Position numbers and translations under genes: made by a program. A stretch of 64,000 nt of DNA from JACPNO01 sp963825405 (GTDB lineage: Bacteria; Acidobacteriota; Terriglobia; Bryobacterales; Bryobacteraceae). The stretch lies in NCBI GenBank assembly GCA_963825405.1, contig CAWGTB010000008.1, forward strand, positions 58,610 to 122,609. Reading direction: 5' to 3'. This document shows positions 37,144-44,672 of this stretch, piece by piece; the first letter of the stretch is position 1, and each line of letters opens with the position of its first letter. The notes under the pieces are model-generated. The model did no database searches, was not told the DNA's origin, and saw only the letters and a list, made by a program, of their open reading frames with translations.

Positions 37144-38148
37144 TTATTGCGGTAACGCGCGAAATACGTGCCTTGCCGTGGCGGCGGCGCGCATTTTTCT
37201 GACACTGTGCCGCTGGACTGCCGCGGTGGTCGAGCCCGAGCCGGGCGCGCTGTCATAGGCCACCTGCAGGCTGGTGCCCGAGGGTCCGTCAAACTGAAGC
37301 ACCACGACGGCGGAAAGGATTCCGTTCGGCCCGCCGTCCACTAAAACCTTGAAGGGGCCCGCTGGTAAAGGCGTCGGGATCACATCTTTCAGTAGCGCCG
37401 CGTAAGTTCCTCCTTCCCCATAAAAACCATTTCCGAGAACCGGCAAAGGGGCAATCAGCGGAGTCACACCCGTTCCGACCAGGGTCCCGGCGCTGTTGTA
37501 GACGTTAATTGTGTAACTGTGGGCGACGAGGTCTTCGTTGTAAACGACCAAGGACACAATTTTTGACCCGCCGTTGTCGATGCCCACTGCGGACCATGTC
37601 GCCGACACGGCCGTGTCCCAGGTAATCGGCAGGCTCAACGACCATGCGATGGAGGGCAGCGCGGAATAGATTAACTGCGGCAACACGTTCAGGCAGGTGT
37701 TCTGGTCTGGACAATAAATGATGGCGTAGACCGAACCCGTGGCGGTAGTGGAATGGTTGGTGCCCGCCAAGCCTTGCAGATCAACTTCCGATGGCTGGTT
37801 CGGATACAAAGCGAAATTCACGTCATTGCTGGAGGTGGGATAGGAGCCTGTAACGTCCATGGACTGGTCGTTTCCAATTGCGTCATAAAAGGTATAGTCC
37901 ACGCCGATGGGTGCTGAAGCTGGTGCGGCGACGCGAATCGCCGTTGACCAGCCTGCGCCTGCGGCGAGCCAGGAAAACGTCCCGCTGACATAGCATGAAT
38001 AGCCTGGCCCAACTTGGACGGCTGTCTCGTTATTTATTTGGGAGCAATCCGGCGGCGAGGCTGCCCAATAGGCAGCTCCATTGGTCGGTTGGGCCTGCAG
38101 AGCGGTAGTAACGAGCGCAACCAGTCCGATGAGATACAGCGATTTCAT
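37144..38148 (-). CDS. Secreted protein of unknown function
   Basis: 334 residues with a signal peptide MKSLYLIGLVALVTTALQAQ; the ATG at 38148 is preferred over one seven codons upstream because it gives this peptide. The body is Ser/Thr/Gly-rich and beta-like (GPGYSCYVSGTFSWLAAGAGW, YTFYDAIGNDQSMDVTGSYP) with few charged residues until a basic C-terminus. No family recognised by eye. Confidence 0.6.
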   Translation of the reverse strand: MKSLYLIGLVALVTTALQAQPTNGAAYWAASPPDCSQINNETAVQVGPGYSCYVSGTFSWLAAGAGWSTAIRVAAPASAPIGVDYTFYDAIGNDQSMDVTGSYPTSSNDVNFALYPNQPSEVDLQGLAGTNHSTTATGSVYAIIYCPDQNTCLNVLPQLIYSALPSIAWSLSLPITWDTAVSATWSAVGIDNGGSKIVSLVVYNEDLVAHSYTINVYNSAGTLVGTGVTPLIAPLPVLGNGFYGEGGTYAALLKDVIPTPLPAGPFKVLVDGGPNGILSAVVVLQFDGPSGTSLQVAYDSAPGSGSTTAAVQRHSVRKMRAAATARHVFRALPQ

Positions 38149-38287
38149 TTGCACAAGGCGTTCCTCCATTGGTTGTCAGTTGATGCTGACTAATAAAAAA
38201 TCCACAGTAATCTAAGGGACGCCGTCTGGAATACAAACGTTTCCGATAACAACGGTGCTTCAAGGTACACTCTGCTGGAGGCTTGTT

Positions 38288-41200
38288 ATGAACCGTCGAG
38301 GTTTTCTACAAGGTGTCACGCAGGCTGGAATCGGTCTCGGAGTAACGGGTTCTCTGACGGCGGCGGAGCCAGGTTCGCACTCTTCTCCAGTGATTCCTCT
38401 GGACGGCACCTGGTTGCTAGCAACCGATCCCGGCAATGGCGGCCGGGAAATGCGGTGGTTCACGCGGCCCATCCCCGAAGCCCAGCCGGCAAGAGTTCCG
38501 GGGATTTTCCAGGAAGTCTTTCCGGCATACCACGGCGTTGCCTGGTACTGGCGGGAGTTTACGCCGCCGGAGCATCCAAGCGCGCAAGGGCGCTATTTGC
38601 TGCGCTTCGGCGCAGTGGATTACATGGGTGACGTGTGGGTTAACGGGACGCATGTGGGCGGACACGAAGGCTCTGAAACGCCGTTCGTGCTGGATGTGAC
38701 GGCGGCGGTGAAGCCTAAGGCCGTGAACTTGCTGGCAGTCCGCGTGCTTAAGCCCGGCGACCAGCCCATCGACGGCTACGTCTTAAAAGAAATCCCTCAC
38801 CGCAATGAGACCGTCGACTACACGCCTGGAAGCAGTTTTGATTTCGGTGGCATTGTCGAATCTGTGGAACTGGTGCTCGCGCCTACCGTACGTGTGGAAG
38901 ACATCTTCGTTCGTCCGGACTGGAAGACCGGCGACGTACGCGTCCGCATCAATATTCGCAACGCGACTACGAAAGCCGCCCGGGGCACTCTTCGGTTGAC
39001 GATCGGCCCGGCAGCCGCGGGAACGACGCTGGTTACGCAACACGCCCAGCATGCGCTCCCGCGTGGAGACACGGCGATGGAGACCACCCTGCACGTGGCC
39101 GGTCATCGCCTCTGGGATTTGAACGATCCGTACCTCTACCGCGTGACCGCGCGCCTGGAAGGTTCGGATGAACTCTCGGTGCGCTGCGGCTTCCGCGATT
39201 TCCGCGTTGAGAAGGGTTACTTCCGGCTGAACGGCAAGCGCATTTTCATGCGCAGCACCCACACGGGCAATCATTGCCCGATCAGTCAGGCACTGGCGCC
39301 GCCCGGCGCGCCGGATTTTCTACGTCTTGATTTGCTGTACGCGAAGGCCTGCGGCTTCAATACGGTTCGCTTCATATCCGGCATGGCGCATCCGTACCAG
39401 TTGGATTTGTGCGACGAAATCGGGTTGTTGGTCTACGAGGAATCGCTCGCCGCCTGGGTGCTGGCGGACTCGCCCAAGATGATAGAACGCTACGACCGCT
39501 CCACCCGCGAAATGATCCTGCGCGATCGCAATCATCCCAGCGTGGCCGTTTTCGGCATGTTGAACGAAACCAACGACGGTCCGGTGTCTCGCGCCGCGAT
39601 AGCCGCATTGCCTCTAGTCCGATCTTTGGATGACTCGCGCCTGCTGATTCTGTCCAGTGGCCGCTGGGACGGCCGGCTGAGCATCGGCTCAGTGAGCAAT
39701 CCCGGCAGCAGCAATTGGGATCACGTGTGGGGCAATGAGGCGCCGGGCGCGGCGTCAGTGGCAACGGCTCATCTTGAAGATTACTGGATGAAGACCGGCG
39801 ACGTGCATTACTATCCGAAAGTCCCGCAGAGCGCGGAAACCGACCGCGAGTTGCGCACGCTCGGCCAGGATAGCAAACCCGTGTTCCTTTCTGAATATGG
39901 CATTGGCAGCATGATGGACGTCATCCACGAAGCGCGCATGTACGAACAGCTTGGCGCTCGTCCCGACATTGAGGATTACGTGATCGTGCGAGCCATGGCT
40001 GACAAACTGATTGCCGATTGGAAACGCTTCGGCATGGAGGGTGTGTACGCGTTTCCGGAATTTTTCCTGCGCGACAGCCAGGCTCGCATGGCGCGCTATC
40101 GGTTGCACGGGTTCAACGTGATTCGCGCGAATCCCAAAATTTGCGGATTCAATCTCACCGGAATGCTGGACCATGCTCTCACCGGCGAAGGCGTCTGGCG
40201 TTTCTGGCGCGACTGGAAACCGGGCGCGATGGATGCCATGCAGGACGGCTGGGCTCCGCTGCGCTGGTGCCTGTTCGTGAATCCAACACACGTGTACGCC
40301 GGGCAGGCGGTGAAACTTGAAGGCGTTCTGGCCAACGAAGACCTGCTGCGGCCTGGTGATTATCTGACGCGGTTTCGGGTCCGTGGCCCCGCGGGAATAG
40401 CCTGGGAGAAAGCGTCGCCATTTCGCGTTGCCACTCTGCCGCCAGGGGAGGACGGGCCGCTAGCCATCCCCGTGATGTCCGAAGAAGTTGCACTGAACGG
40501 ACCGCCGGGCGAGTATGAGCTGGCAGTGTCCATCGAGCGGGGAGCGGCGTCCACCGAGTCGTCCTGGCAGTTCCATTTGTCGGATCGGAACACCTTGCCG
40601 CGTTTGGATCAGACGGTGAGGCTGTGGGGAGTCGCACCAGAAGCGGAAACCTGGCTGAAAGCTCACGGCGTGTCTGCGCGGCCGTTTCGCGGTGGGACGC
40701 CTATGGAGCGTGAGGTCATCTTGGTTGGCGACCTGTCAAAGGCCGGGAGCGATGCGGAAACCTGGAAAGAGTTGGCGCGCCAGGCCGCCCGCGGCAGCAC
40801 GGTGGTCTTTCTTTCCCAGGAAGCGTTCCGGCGCGAGAAGGATGCCGTTGCCTGGCTGCCATTGGCCAAGAAAGGACGTTGCTACAAATTCAACGACTGG
40901 CTGTATCACAAGGAATGCGTGGCGAAAGCGCATCCGGTGTTCGAAGGCCTGCAGGGCCGCGGTATTCTCGATTGGTATTACTACGGCCCCGTGATTCCGC
41001 ACTATCTGTTCGATGGCCAGGAGACGCCCGCGGAGGTGATTGCCGCAGCTTTTGCAGCCGGCTATTCCACACGCGGCGGCTATGCTTCCGGAGTTCTGCT
41101 TGGCGCGTATCCGTGGGGCGAAGGCCGATTCATTCTCAACACGTTTCCGATGCTCGATCAACTGGATCGCCACCCGGCCGCGGATCGATTGCTGCTCAAT

Positions 41201-41296
41201 CTCGTGAAATATGCAGGTGGCTTCGCCGGCCAGGCGCTTTCGGCGCTGCCCGCCAACTTCGAGGGCCATCTAAAGGCGATTGGCTATTCCCAATGA
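38288..41296 (+). CDS. Glycoside hydrolase family 2 protein, exported
   Basis: 1002 residues. The start MNRRGFLQGVTQAGIGLGVT is a twin-arginine-type signal, and the ATG has GGAGG seven bases upstream. The GH2 sandwich (YLLRFGAVDYMGDVWVNGTH, GGHEGSETPFVLDVT) is followed by an Ig-like part and the TIM barrel. The acid/base Glu is near residue 427 (FGMLNETND) and the nucleophile Glu near 536 (PVFLSEYGIG). About 350 further residues, including a GATase-like or sandwich region, follow. It probably cuts beta-galactosides, glucuronides or mannosides of plant or microbial polysaccharides. Its stop overlaps the next start. Confidence 0.9.
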   Translation: MNRRGFLQGVTQAGIGLGVTGSLTAAEPGSHSSPVIPLDGTWLLATDPGNGGREMRWFTRPIPEAQPARVPGIFQEVFPAYHGVAWYWREFTPPEHPSAQGRYLLRFGAVDYMGDVWVNGTHVGGHEGSETPFVLDVTAAVKPKAVNLLAVRVLKPGDQPIDGYVLKEIPHRNETVDYTPGSSFDFGGIVESVELVLAPTVRVEDIFVRPDWKTGDVRVRINIRNATTKAARGTLRLTIGPAAAGTTLVTQHAQHALPRGDTAMETTLHVAGHRLWDLNDPYLYRVTARLEGSDELSVRCGFRDFRVEKGYFRLNGKRIFMRSTHTGNHCPISQALAPPGAPDFLRLDLLYAKACGFNTVRFISGMAHPYQLDLCDEIGLLVYEESLAAWVLADSPKMIERYDRSTREMILRDRNHPSVAVFGMLNETNDGPVSRAAIAALPLVRSLDDSRLLILSSGRWDGRLSIGSVSNPGSSNWDHVWGNEAPGAASVATAHLEDYWMKTGDVHYYPKVPQSAETDRELRTLGQDSKPVFLSEYGIGSMMDVIHEARMYEQLGARPDIEDYVIVRAMADKLIADWKRFGMEGVYAFPEFFLRDSQARMARYRLHGFNVIRANPKICGFNLTGMLDHALTGEGVWRFWRDWKPGAMDAMQDGWAPLRWCLFVNPTHVYAGQAVKLEGVLANEDLLRPGDYLTRFRVRGPAGIAWEKASPFRVATLPPGEDGPLAIPVMSEEVALNGPPGEYELAVSIERGAASTESSWQFHLSDRNTLPRLDQTVRLWGVAPEAETWLKAHGVSARPFRGGTPMEREVILVGDLSKAGSDAETWKELARQAARGSTVVFLSQEAFRREKDAVAWLPLAKKGRCYKFNDWLYHKECVAKAHPVFEGLQGRGILDWYYYGPVIPHYLFDGQETPAEVIAAAFAAGYSTRGGYASGVLLGAYPWGEGRFILNTFPMLDQLDRHPAADRLLLNLVKYAGGFAGQALSALPANFEGHLKAIGYSQ

Positions 41297-41982
41297 CGAA
41301 ACTCGTTACGCTCTGCTTCTTGTGTCTGCTCTCGCAGCTCGCTGCGCAAACGACAACCTACAACTTGTCTGCTGATTTTTCGTTGCAGAAAAACCCCAAC
41401 GGCGTGTGGCAATACGGGTACTCGCTGACGAATTCGCTTGCGCCGGATCAATTTCAATTCGATCAGTATGCCGATACCAGCGGCTTGGTCGGCTTCTGGC
41501 ATCCGGCGAAAAACTCCGGGCCCGGGCCGGGATATTATCCGTACGTCGGCTTCAACACCACCAGCCAGTCGCGCACCACGCCGGCCAACGGGTGGGCCGT
41601 GCGTCCCGGTGAAATTGCCATGGAGGCCAGCAACAGCGGCCAGTACAGCCTGGTGCGCTTCGTTACGCCCAAAACCGGAACCTACAAAGTGGTAGCCCGA
41701 TTCGAGGGCATTCATTATGGTCTGTCAACGACCGATGTGCACGTGCTGCATAACGCAGCGTCCCTGTTTGATGCCGAGATTAGCGGTTATGGTGGAGATC
41801 CTGCCTTCCATCGCATCGAAGGATCGAACCCCGCCGCTTCCTATTCCGGCTCGATTTCGCTCAAGGCCGGCGACACCATCACGTTTGCCGTAGGCTACGG
41901 CCAAAACAAAACTCACTACAGCGACACCACCGGGCTGACTGCCGAGATCACGCTAGTTTCCACCGCCAAAAACGGCGAGTAG
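41293..41982 (+). CDS. Secreted protein with carbohydrate-binding-like beta architecture
   Basis: 229 residues with a signal peptide (MTKLVTLCFLCLLSQLAAQT). Pattern: LSADFSLQKNPNGVWQYGYS, VGFWHPAKNSGPGPGYYPYV, RFVTPKTGTYKVVARFEGIH, AGDTITFAVGYGQNKTHYSD, which reads like a PEP-CTERM-type or CBM-like jelly roll without anchor. It starts at ATGA within the GH2 stop and so is coupled to it; it probably helps the glycosidase act on its polymer. Confidence 0.7.
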   Translation: MTKLVTLCFLCLLSQLAAQTTTYNLSADFSLQKNPNGVWQYGYSLTNSLAPDQFQFDQYADTSGLVGFWHPAKNSGPGPGYYPYVGFNTTSQSRTTPANGWAVRPGEIAMEASNSGQYSLVRFVTPKTGTYKVVARFEGIHYGLSTTDVHVLHNAASLFDAEISGYGGDPAFHRIEGSNPAASYSGSISLKAGDTITFAVGYGQNKTHYSDTTGLTAEITLVSTAKNGE

Positions 41983-42106
41983 AGGACGCAGAGAACAGAC
42001 TTCGTATACTCGAAATTTCCATCGGTGCCGCTGCAAAAGTTTTCTTCGCGCCCGGTAACTCCAACCCGGTAAAGCAACGCCTGATGAATAGCGTAAGGGC
42101 GCGAAC

Positions 42107-42472
42107 ATGCATTGGATCTTGTGGACACTGCTTCTGTTCCAGGGCCACCCAGTCGATTCGCAAGGAAGCGACGCGAGTCTGAGAACGCTGGAGGCAGTCA
42201 AGCGCGATGACATCGCCCGTGAAACAGCTATCGATGAAGCCCGATCCAATGGATCAAAAGTCTCCGCGGCAACTGCCCGCAGAGGATGGGCTGCGGCGCA
42301 GGAGAAGCTGTTTCTCGATCGCTACAACCGGCTGATGAAAGCTATGTTGGAATTCGGCGAATCTTACAACGAGCGCCACGCTGTTGACGTCAAGCTGCTG
42401 CAGGCGGTGCGCAATGCTTTGCTCGATCTGCAAAAACACGATGCCGTATTCCGCGGTGCCGAAAAAGAATAG
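42107..42472 (+). CDS. Small secreted helical protein of unknown function
   Basis: 121 residues with a hydrophobic start (MHWILWTLLLFQGHPVDSQG) and a charged helical body (RETAIDEARSNGSKVSAATA, EKLFLDRYNRLMKAMLEFGE). No family recognised. It converges on the SET-TPR gene with four bases between stops, so a link with that system is not implied by strand. Confidence 0.5.
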   Translation: MHWILWTLLLFQGHPVDSQGSDASLRTLEAVKRDDIARETAIDEARSNGSKVSAATARRGWAAAQEKLFLDRYNRLMKAMLEFGESYNERHAVDVKLLQAVRNALLDLQKHDAVFRGAEKE

Positions 42473-42476
42473 GACC

Positions 42477-44075
42477 CTATTGCGACGCTCCGCCGATCCA
42501 GGACGTGCAATTCTTTGCGCCGCAATGACAAGGCACGCGCTCTTCGTCGGCTGAAAACCGGTAATCGATGCTGAGTTCCTCACCGGCTCTAATCCGGCGC
42601 AGGCTGAAGTAGAAGACGCGGCTGCGCTGAATCCGCGCAATCAGGCTGGGGTCGCAGCGATGGTTGATGTACTGCGCCCCGCTGCCGCCGACGGCGCCAT
42701 CCAGCTTCCAATAGTTATCGACCTCAAACAGGTAGTGGAGTTCGCGGGTGGAGCGGCGCTTGCCCTCCCGCCGGGAAATCCGCTCACCGGTATACTCGAT
42801 TACCTTCACGCCCGCGGGAATGGCTTGCAGCGCGAAGACCCCCCAGCGGTGAATCCTTGACGGACGCACCTCGAGCCGGAATCGCGTAAACCGCCCATCG
42901 ATGCTGGGCACTGCCGTGGGAATTGCCGTCGTCGCGCAATCGGCTTCGATCCGGCGGGCACGCTGCCTGATCTGCGCCGCCTCGGCTTCGAGAAAATCGG
43001 CGTAGTTAAGCAGCGCGGTGCCAACTTTTGGATGCGAAGCCCCTAGCGCCTTTTCGAAAATGCTCAACGCCCGCTCGTAGCAAGGCCGGGCCTCGGCGAG
43101 TTTGCCCTGGGCTTTGTAGAACACGCCGAGATTGTTGAGGGTCATGGCGACGTCGGGATGATCCGGCCCCAGCACTTTCTCTTTGATCGCCAGGGCACGG
43201 CGATAGAGCGGCTCCGACTTGCCGGTGATGCCCTGTGCCTGATAAAGCGCCGCCAAATTGTTCAGCGCAACGGCGACGTCGATGTGATTTCGCCCGTAGG
43301 CGCGCTCTGAAATTGCCAATGCGCGGCGATAGAGCGGCTCAGCCTCGCCGTACTTTTTTTGCCCATCGAGCAGTCCGGCCAGCGCCGCCAGATCTGCGCC
43401 GACGTCGGGATGATTCGGGCCCAACGCTTTTTCGCGGATGCGTACGGACCGGCGCGCGAAAGGCTCGCCCTCCGCAAAACGCCCGCGTTCGTGTTCCAGG
43501 CCGCCGAGGTTGTGATAAATCGAGGCTACATCGGGGTGCTTCGGACCCAAGGCTTTGGTTGTGATCGCGAGCGCCCGGCGATAAAGTCCGGAAGCATCTT
43601 CGAAGCGCGCCATGTACTTGTACAGAACCGCGAGATTGTTTAGAACCTGCGAGAGACGAGGGTCGTGCGGCCCAAGCGACTCTGCGGCGATCGCCAGCGC
43701 GCGCCGGAAAAGCGGCTCGGCTTCAGGGTAGCGCCCTTGCACCCGGTAAAGCCCCGCCAAGCTATCGAGCACCTGCACGTGAAAGCTGTCCACGTCGGAG
43801 GCGCGGGCACATTGGTCCACGATGCCGAGCGCCCGTAAATACAGGCGTTCTGCGTCAACGTAGCTCTCTTCGCGCTCGTACGCGGTCCCCAGGGTATGGA
43901 CTACGTTGGCGACGTCGGGGTGATCGGGGCCGAGGGCGGTTTCAAGCAGTTGGATTGAGCGAAGACAGAGGCGCCGGGCTTGGGCGAGCTTGCCTTGGCC
44001 GCAATACGACACGGCCTGGTCGTGAAGCTCAACGGCCAGCGTGACGGGATCGGGTTTCCGGTTCTTACGATTCAC
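42477..44075 (-). CDS. TPR protein with C-terminal SET lysine methyltransferase domain
   Basis: 532 residues, GTG start. Residues 40-360 are about seven kinesin-light-chain-type TPRs with a ~42-residue period (ALGPDHPDV, AEPLYRRALAI, LNNLAVLYKYMARFEDA). The last ~133 residues are a SET domain: SRIHRWGVFALQAIPAG, VIEYTGERISRREG, AQYINHRCDPSLIARI (NHxC motif), GEELSIDYRF, and post-SET Cys residues in PCHCGAKNCTSW. SET enzymes methylate protein lysines with SAM. The gene lies directly downstream of three copies of a lysine-rich peptide gene and two peptide exporters. I infer that the peptides are substrates, bound by the TPRs; nothing here proves it. Confidence 0.85.
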   Translation of the reverse strand: MNRKNRKPDPVTLAVELHDQAVSYCGQGKLAQARRLCLRSIQLLETALGPDHPDVANVVHTLGTAYEREESYVDAERLYLRALGIVDQCARASDVDSFHVQVLDSLAGLYRVQGRYPEAEPLFRRALAIAAESLGPHDPRLSQVLNNLAVLYKYMARFEDASGLYRRALAITTKALGPKHPDVASIYHNLGGLEHERGRFAEGEPFARRSVRIREKALGPNHPDVGADLAALAGLLDGQKKYGEAEPLYRRALAISERAYGRNHIDVAVALNNLAALYQAQGITGKSEPLYRRALAIKEKVLGPDHPDVAMTLNNLGVFYKAQGKLAEARPCYERALSIFEKALGASHPKVGTALLNYADFLEAEAAQIRQRARRIEADCATTAIPTAVPSIDGRFTRFRLEVRPSRIHRWGVFALQAIPAGVKVIEYTGERISRREGKRRSTRELHYLFEVDNYWKLDGAVGGSGAQYINHRCDPSLIARIQRSRVFYFSLRRIRAGEELSIDYRFSADEERVPCHCGAKNCTSWIGGASQ

Positions 44076-44131
44076 GAGGGTTGTTTGGAAATGATACCGT
44101 CTTCAACCCTGAATCGTCACGCAGGATTCCG

Positions 44132-44240
44132 TTACTTGGCTCTTTTGCCGGCGCGCAACGCGGTTTTCACTTTCAGGTTCTTGCCGTGATCACGAACTAG
44201 CGTCTCGCTGTGGTTACTCGAAATCTTGCCAGCCTTGCAT
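44132..44240 (-). pseudogene. Broken third copy of the lysine-rich precursor peptide gene
   Basis: From the Cys codon (44239) onward the frame encodes CKAGKISSNHSETLVRDHGK and then NLKVKTALRAGKRAK, matching residues 7-41 of the two intact copies, with a good stop. The codons for MKTKTN are missing: the AGGAG ribosome site and ATG remain (ATG at 44240), but a deletion of about 17 nt shifts the frame and ends after eight codons. Either the copy is dead or it is read by unusual means. Confidence 0.75.
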
Positions 44241-44249
44241 GGTGATCTC

Positions 44250-44375
44250 CTAGCGGGCCTTCTTGTCGGCCCGCAGCGCTGTCTTAACCTTCAGGTTCCG
44301 GCCGTTGTCGCGAACCAACGTCTCGTTATGATTCGCGGCTAATCTGCCAGCTTTGCAGTGGGTCTTGGTTCTCAT
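44250..44375 (-). CDS. Lysine/arginine-rich RiPP-like precursor peptide, copy B (41 aa)
   Basis: Begins MRTKTHCKAGRLAANHNETL and ends RNLKVKTALRADKKAR. It is 41 residues, no longer than copy A, and differs at about a dozen sites while keeping Cys7, NHxETL, RDNG and the second LKVKT-type motif. An AGGGTCAGG sequence precedes the ATG. It starts 7 nt after copy A stops. The conservation of two nearby copies with mostly conservative changes supports a real coding gene. Confidence 0.8.
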   Translation of the reverse strand: MRTKTHCKAGRLAANHNETLVRDNGRNLKVKTALRADKKAR

Positions 44376-44382
44376 CCTGACC

Positions 44383-44508
44383 CTACTGGGCCTTCTTGCC
44401 GGCCCGCAGCGCGGTCTTTACCTTCAGGTTCTTGCCGTTGTCGCGAATCAGCGTCTCGCTGTGATTCGTGGCAAATTTGCCGGCCTTGCAGTTCGTTTTG
44501 GTTTTCAT
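44383..44508 (-). CDS. Lysine-rich RiPP-like precursor peptide, copy A (41 aa)
   Basis: Residues 1-20 read MKTKTNCKAGKFATNHSETL, the rest IRDNGKNLKVKTALRAGKKAQ. Nine of 41 residues are Lys. The peptide contains an internal repeat: KTKTNCKAGK near the start and KVKTALRAGK near the end. The single Cys is at position 7. It has no signal peptide and no classical double-glycine site, though KAG and RAG resemble one. It is the first of three tandem copies, 164 nt after the second exporter gene and upstream of the TPR-SET gene. I propose it is the substrate of that enzyme and of the exporters. Confidence 0.82.
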   Translation of the reverse strand: MKTKTNCKAGKFATNHSETLIRDNGKNLKVKTALRAGKKAQ

Positions 44509-44586
44509 GCCGGTTACAAAAGCAACTGGCTTGCCATTTCGCTTTTGGCGATCGCCAGCCGGTAAGTGTTGTAAAATCTGTCAGAT

Positions 44587-44615
44587 ATATTTTGGCGTAA
44601 GGTAGATGGACGCAA
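44587..44615 (-). promoter_or_regulatory. Weak candidate promoter before the precursor copies
   Basis: TTGCGT (44610-44615), 17 nt, AAATAT (44587-44592) on the minus strand, in the gap between the second exporter gene and copy A. A separate promoter would let the peptides be made in excess over the exporters. The match is poor. Confidence 0.25.
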
Positions 44616-44672
44616 CTGGACGGCAGCGGAAACTATCTGAATGGATAGCGAACCACACGAACGGATAGGCTG

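Larger units (their letters stand above)
44132..44508. repeat. Three tandem copies of a ~133-bp precursor-gene unit
   Basis: The copies start at 44508, 44375 and 44240, a period of 133-135 nt. The DNA is alike along the whole unit, not only in conserved codons, showing recent tandem duplication and giving a ready path for copy-number change. Confidence 0.85.

Noticed and set aside
44238..44240. ATG of an eight-codon frame in precursor copy C as a functional start
   Set aside because: The frame ends after MQGWQDFE; the conserved peptide continues in another frame, so this is the remnant start of a deleted copy.
44353..44565. 70-codon + strand frame with hydrophobic residues across the precursor array
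   Set aside because: It is the reverse of the conserved precursor copies; the minus-strand peptides explain the conservation.
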